64,000 nt of DNA from Costus lasius (taxonomy: Eukaryota > Streptophyta > Magnoliopsida > Zingiberales > Costaceae), in the NCBI GenBank assembly GCA_027563935.2, contig CM050450.1, forward strand, positions 5,935,957 through 5,999,956. Reading direction: 5' to 3'. The position numbers and the translations under genes were made by a program. Each line of letters opens with the position of its first letter. Within the stretch, counting starts at the first letter, position 1. Shown one piece after another: positions 60,331 to 64,000 of this stretch. The notes under the pieces were generated by a model. The model made no database searches, had not been told where the DNA came from, and saw only the letters and a program-made list of their open reading frames with translations.

Positions 60331-60620
60331 ATGTTACACTATAATATATTAATATTATATAATAATATATTAATATTATATAATAATATATTAATATTAT
60401 ATGATATTAGTATTATACCATAATATATTAGTGTTAATGATATTTTAAGCTGCATATATATACAATATAAAAATATAAAACAAATATTATATGATAATAT
60501 CGTATAACATATTTGTATTGTAGTATAATATGTCCAACTTAAAATATTGTATAACACTAATATATTATCGTATAATATTAATATCATATAATGCTTACAA
60601 TATAGTACAACAAGCATGCT
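60330..60620. repeat. AT-rich TATTAATAT tandem repeats
   Basis: ATAATATATTAATATTATAT is repeated three times at about 60,340-60,400, with looser copies to 60,600. The Tyr/Ile-rich minus-strand frame here is a by-product. Confidence 0.7.
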
Positions 60621-60839
60621 TTAAAATGCATGCCGGTAAATGTGAGTATTATGCTATAATCGTTACAGTAGGATACCATTCCCTAAAAATTTTCCCGGTA
60701 AGTCCTGATGTACACGCATCTAAAAGCTCACGTTATAATATGAATCTTGATGTCAGTTAACATTATCATTAACGCCCGTCTTCATCTGTGTTCATCCCAT
60801 TTTCGTCTATTTATCCACTAAAATTTGATTAATATCGAT

Positions 60840-61262
60840 GATATTTAGTTAATATCCAATATATTCTAGTCATTATCCATCATGCTTGAACAATATCCAC
60901 CATATTTGATCAATATCCAACATATTTATTATGGATATTGAAAAAATATAGTGAATATTGTGAATATTGTGAATATTGTCCAAATATTATGGATATTGAC
61001 CAAGCATAATGGATATTGACAAAATATAGTGGATTTTAACTAAAATATCCTATCGTGGATATTGGCCAAAACATCATAAATATTTATCAAATATTATGGA
61101 TATTTGACCAACGGTGTGGATATTAATCAAAATATAGTAGATATTGACCAAAATATCATTGATATTGACCAAATATCGTGAAAATTAACTAAACATCATG
61201 AACATTGACCAAATATCATGAATATTGACTAAGTATGGTGGATATTGACTAGAATATAGTAA
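60840..61262. repeat. GGATATTGACCAAA degenerate minisatellite
   Basis: About twenty imperfect units built on ATGGATATTGACCAAAATAT, the first part (60,840-60,930) being in the complementary sense (ATATTTGATCAATATCCA) and the rest direct. No coding sequence. Confidence 0.75.
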
Positions 61263-61337
61263 AAAGATTACAAAGATGAGGGATAGACGCATACAGTAAT
61301 AAAACGAAAAAGGGACATGAGTAGAGACGGACATGAG

Positions 61338-63225
61338 TAGAGGTGGCCAACGGGTCGGGCCGGGCCGCGGCCCGCACGGCCCGGCACGACATTGACGAAG
61401 TCAAAGGGCCGCGGGCGGCCCGTGGCCCGGCTCGGGTCGGGCTGGGATGACCCGGCTCAGGTCGGGTCGGGTCGGCTCGGGTCGGCTCGGGTCGGCTCGG
61501 GCCGGGCACGGCCCACAGGCGTGCCGGGCCAGGCACAACACGGACCAAGGCCAGGCACGGCACGCGGGCCGGGCCAAGCACGGACCCAGGCCAGGCACGG
61601 TACGCGGGCCGGGCCAGGCACGGTACGCGGGCCGGGCCAGGCACGGTACGCGGGCCGGGCCAGGCACGGCACGGACACGTGAATGACCATGCATTTTTAC
61701 CTAAATGCCCTCATAATAGTTATAAAAATTTTAAAAGTAAGGGATATAATTGTCTTTATGGTATAAAATTACCATTTTAACCCCTTTTAATAATTAAAAA
61801 TAGGGTATAAATATGTAATTATACACTCAATTCATCCCTATAAATTGACCCCCCAACCCTCTCATTTCTTCACACAAGTTTCCAACTATCTTTGGAATAA
61901 TTTCTCATTCTCTCTTAATACTCTCTTAATCTCTTTTCTAAGTCTTGATTTACAATTAGTTTCTTAATTGAATTCAAACTTAAGCTTCTTTTTAGCCATC
62001 AAGAATTCAATGCTCTCTCGGTCTAGACTAGTCATTTTTTTCTATGCCTCGTGCTCACCACGTGACTAGACGTGGAGAAGATAAAGTAAGTATTAAATTA
62101 ATTTACTTTTATAATATAATTATCACGTGGTGAGCACGAGCACGAGGCATAGAGAAAAATGACAGATAATAGAAGAGTGAAGATAATTATCATTATGGCA
62201 AATTCTCAACGTTCAATCTTCCTTACATCTACCTTAAATTTCTTCAATGTTGATCAATGGAGAATCACTATTTTAAGTATTATCAAACGTGTTAGTCAAA
62301 TTATACGAATTGATGTATTCAGGTTTGAAGAACACTTTATCCACTTATTTGATCATGCAAGACAAGAATTTTTGGCTTCTCCCTCTCCTTCTGGGGTTGA
62401 GATTGAGACAGAGGTTGAGGACTTTGAAATAAGTGATAGTGAGGAGGATAGTGATAATATCAACGATGAGCCGGAGCAATATATCGAAACAAACCAAGCA
62501 CAAGAGTCACTTGAGTTTTTTATTATTGAAGAAGGAGGTAGAGCTGAAAACATGGAGTACGCAATATGCATAGAGAAGATGGAGCACGGAGCGCAAGTAT
62601 GCTTAACACAATGCTCGCATATCTTCCATAGTAGCTGCTTGCGTAGTTGGCTACGGGTCAATTGTGTATGCCCATTATGTCAGCAATTGATTTAAGCTTA
62701 AATGTATAATTTATGAATATGAAATTTAATCGAGTTGGTTTTAACTTTAGTCATGTGTTGTTAGTATTATTAATAAATAAATTAATATTAATTTAATAAA
62801 ATATATTAAAATTAAAATTATATATGTTTAAAATACAATAATTAATTAAATATTTTTTTAAAAAAATTATGCAAAATACATAATTCTCAATTTCTTATTT
62901 TATTAATATTTTATTTATTTTAATGAAGCGGGCCAAAGTCAGCCCATGGGCCAAATTCGGCCCGTGGGCCACATTCACGGCCTGTTGGGCCAACCATAGC
63001 CCGCGGGCCAGTTTTAGCCCGCGTGCCGGATCCGGGCCCGGCCAGAAGTTGAACCGTGCCTGGGCCGACACGCCAAAACGTGCCGCGGGCCGTACCGGGC
63101 CCAAGTATTTTTCTGTCGTACCGTGCCCGGCACGGCACGGTTACAATCGGGCCGTGCCAGGCACGGCCCGCCAGGAGTCGGGCCTAGGTGGGCCCGGGCC
63201 CGGGCACGGCCCATGGCCACCTCTA
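61338..63225 (+). mobile_element. hAT-type element carrying a RING-H2 reading frame
   Basis: Ends TAGAGGTGGCC / GGCCACCTCTA with a perfect 8-bp TSD GACATGAG (61330-61337 and 63226-63233). GC-rich subterminal arrays of GGGCCGGGCC/GGCACGG words fill both ends, including a 23-bp tandem unit (GTACGCGGGCCGGGCCAGG then CACG) repeated about four times at 61,599-61,680. The middle is AT-rich. No hAT transposase is seen. Instead it contains the 178-codon RING-H2 frame at 62,159-62,695 and, ahead of it, an inverted repeat (62,031-62,066 with 62,122-62,162). Confidence 0.88.
62159..62695 (+). CDS. RING-H2-like protein inside the hAT element
   Basis: A 178-residue frame. About residues 80-130 are acidic (EDFEISDSEEDSDNINDEPE). 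The C-terminal RING-H2 pattern has Cys137, Cys152, His154, His157, Cys160, Cys171 and Cys174 (CPLC), but the first ligand position is Tyr134 (YAIC instead of CAIC). Known RING-H2 proteins are E3 ubiquitin ligases; with one zinc ligand changed, activity is doubtful. The ATG lies just inside the right arm of an inverted repeat, so the alternative ATG at 62,195 (MANSQRS) may be the true start. It may be a captured gene copy or a transposon-resident gene; expression is unknown. Confidence 0.6.
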   Translation: MTDNRRVKIIIIMANSQRSIFLTSTLNFFNVDQWRITILSIIKRVSQIIRIDVFRFEEHFIHLFDHARQEFLASPSPSGVEIETEVEDFEISDSEEDSDNINDEPEQYIETNQAQESLEFFIIEEGGRAENMEYAICIEKMEHGAQVCLTQCSHIFHSSCLRSWLRVNCVCPLCQQLI

Positions 63226-63233
63226 GACATGAG

Positions 63234-64000
63234 TGGCAACATTAAATGGCATCAAGATTCACACTACAAGAGGAGCTTTTAGATACATGTATTGTATCTG
63301 CACAAACCCTGACGAAAATGATTAGGCAAGGTCCCTGCCTAAAAACTGCACCCGAAGAGTTATCCGATTTAAGGCTAGCAATTTGTATTTCATATATCAT
63401 AACGGGTTGTGTCATACTTACATGTGAAACGATGCTTGACACTTACACGACTCGTTTATGCATACAGGTCAATATACAAAACACAAACACGACCTACTTA
63501 TTTCATAAGTAACACAGCACACTATTAATAAATAGATTGTGTCACACTATGCTATAGGATATGATACAATATGTTATAATACAAATTATGTTATATAACA
63601 TGATATACAATTTAATGAGTCATAAATGGATTATATATATTACATGGGTTACACACGTTGACCCGCTAATACCCTATCAAATTTGATGAATTATAAACGG
63701 GCCAATATATTATACTTTACTCGCCCTAATCCGATTCCCTGTGTAAAAAAAATACAGCGAACAAGAAATATAACCATTAACAAATTAACAAATTACATAT
63801 TCAATTATTATAAAAGTTTAATATTCATAAATATTATAATCACTAGCAGTTGGCCGACTAAACCTGAGATAAATAAATCTAATCATCTCTAACTTCATTG
63901 CTATATTATATAAAATATACGTTAATTAATTTTGTAAAATTGATTAAATTAATAATATTTATAGTTCTTTACAATGAATTGAAACTTAAAATTTTAGAAG
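63234..64000. other. AT-rich spacer, nothing recognised
   Basis: No gene or clear repeat that I can support to the window end. Confidence 0.5.

Noticed and set aside
61249..61694. Pro/Gly/Ala-rich repetitive frames
   Set aside because: Product of the 23-bp and related GC-rich subterminal repeats of the hAT element.

Overview
The window is a stretch of flowering-plant nuclear DNA. It has intron-split genes, GC-rich exons in AT-rich spacers, and many transposable-element insertions with readable target-site duplications (TSDs). A small plastid-derived insert carries the 3' end of rpl2 next to trnH-GUG, the gene order of monocot plastid inverted repeats. I therefore lean to a monocot, with moderate confidence.

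The left half (1 to about 33 kb) is a tandem segmental duplication: copy A at about 1-13,990 and copy B at about 18,024-32,985. Each copy holds 3' flank, a chloroplast-type 13-lipoxygenase (LOX) gene on the minus strand, its TATA promoter, and a 5' fragment of a TBCCD1 (tubulin-binding cofactor C domain) gene. The copy-B LOX can be assembled into nine exons (923 residues) with all iron ligands. The copy-A LOX is dead: it has lost exon 2, most of exon 1 and the C-terminus, and carries a frameshift and a lost splice acceptor. Both TBCCD1 fragments are pseudogenes sharing an older 2-bp deletion. The copies have since been invaded independently by solo-LTR-like elements, a hAT element nested in one of them, foldback elements and a LINE tail. 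Between the copies (14-18 kb) lie the plastid insert, a possible xylanase-inhibitor-like fragment and a broken G-type lectin receptor kinase fragment.

The right half (about 36-60 kb) carries four apparently intact genes: a RABA4-type Rab GTPase (minus strand, two exons, 3.7-kb intron), a bHLH48/bHLH60-like transcription factor (plus, seven exons), a DYW-type pentatricopeptide-repeat protein like Arabidopsis At3g13770 (plus, two exons) and an A20/AN1 stress-associated zinc-finger protein (minus, leader intron). A Pack-MULE-like element (34.8-36.0 kb), several miniature foldback elements and a 1.9-kb hAT element carrying a RING-H2 reading frame (61.3-63.2 kb) fill much of the spacer.

The genes do not form a pathway. 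The LOX would act in plastids on linolenic acid (jasmonate and green-leaf-volatile branches), RABA4 in trans-Golgi/tip-directed traffic, the bHLH in the nucleus, the PPR in organellar RNA editing, and the A20/AN1 protein in stress responses. The most unusual points are the asymmetric decay of the LOX pair, a GC-AG intron in both LOX copies, the RING-bearing hAT element with a zinc ligand changed, and the TBCCD1 remnants lying near a bHLH48/60 gene.
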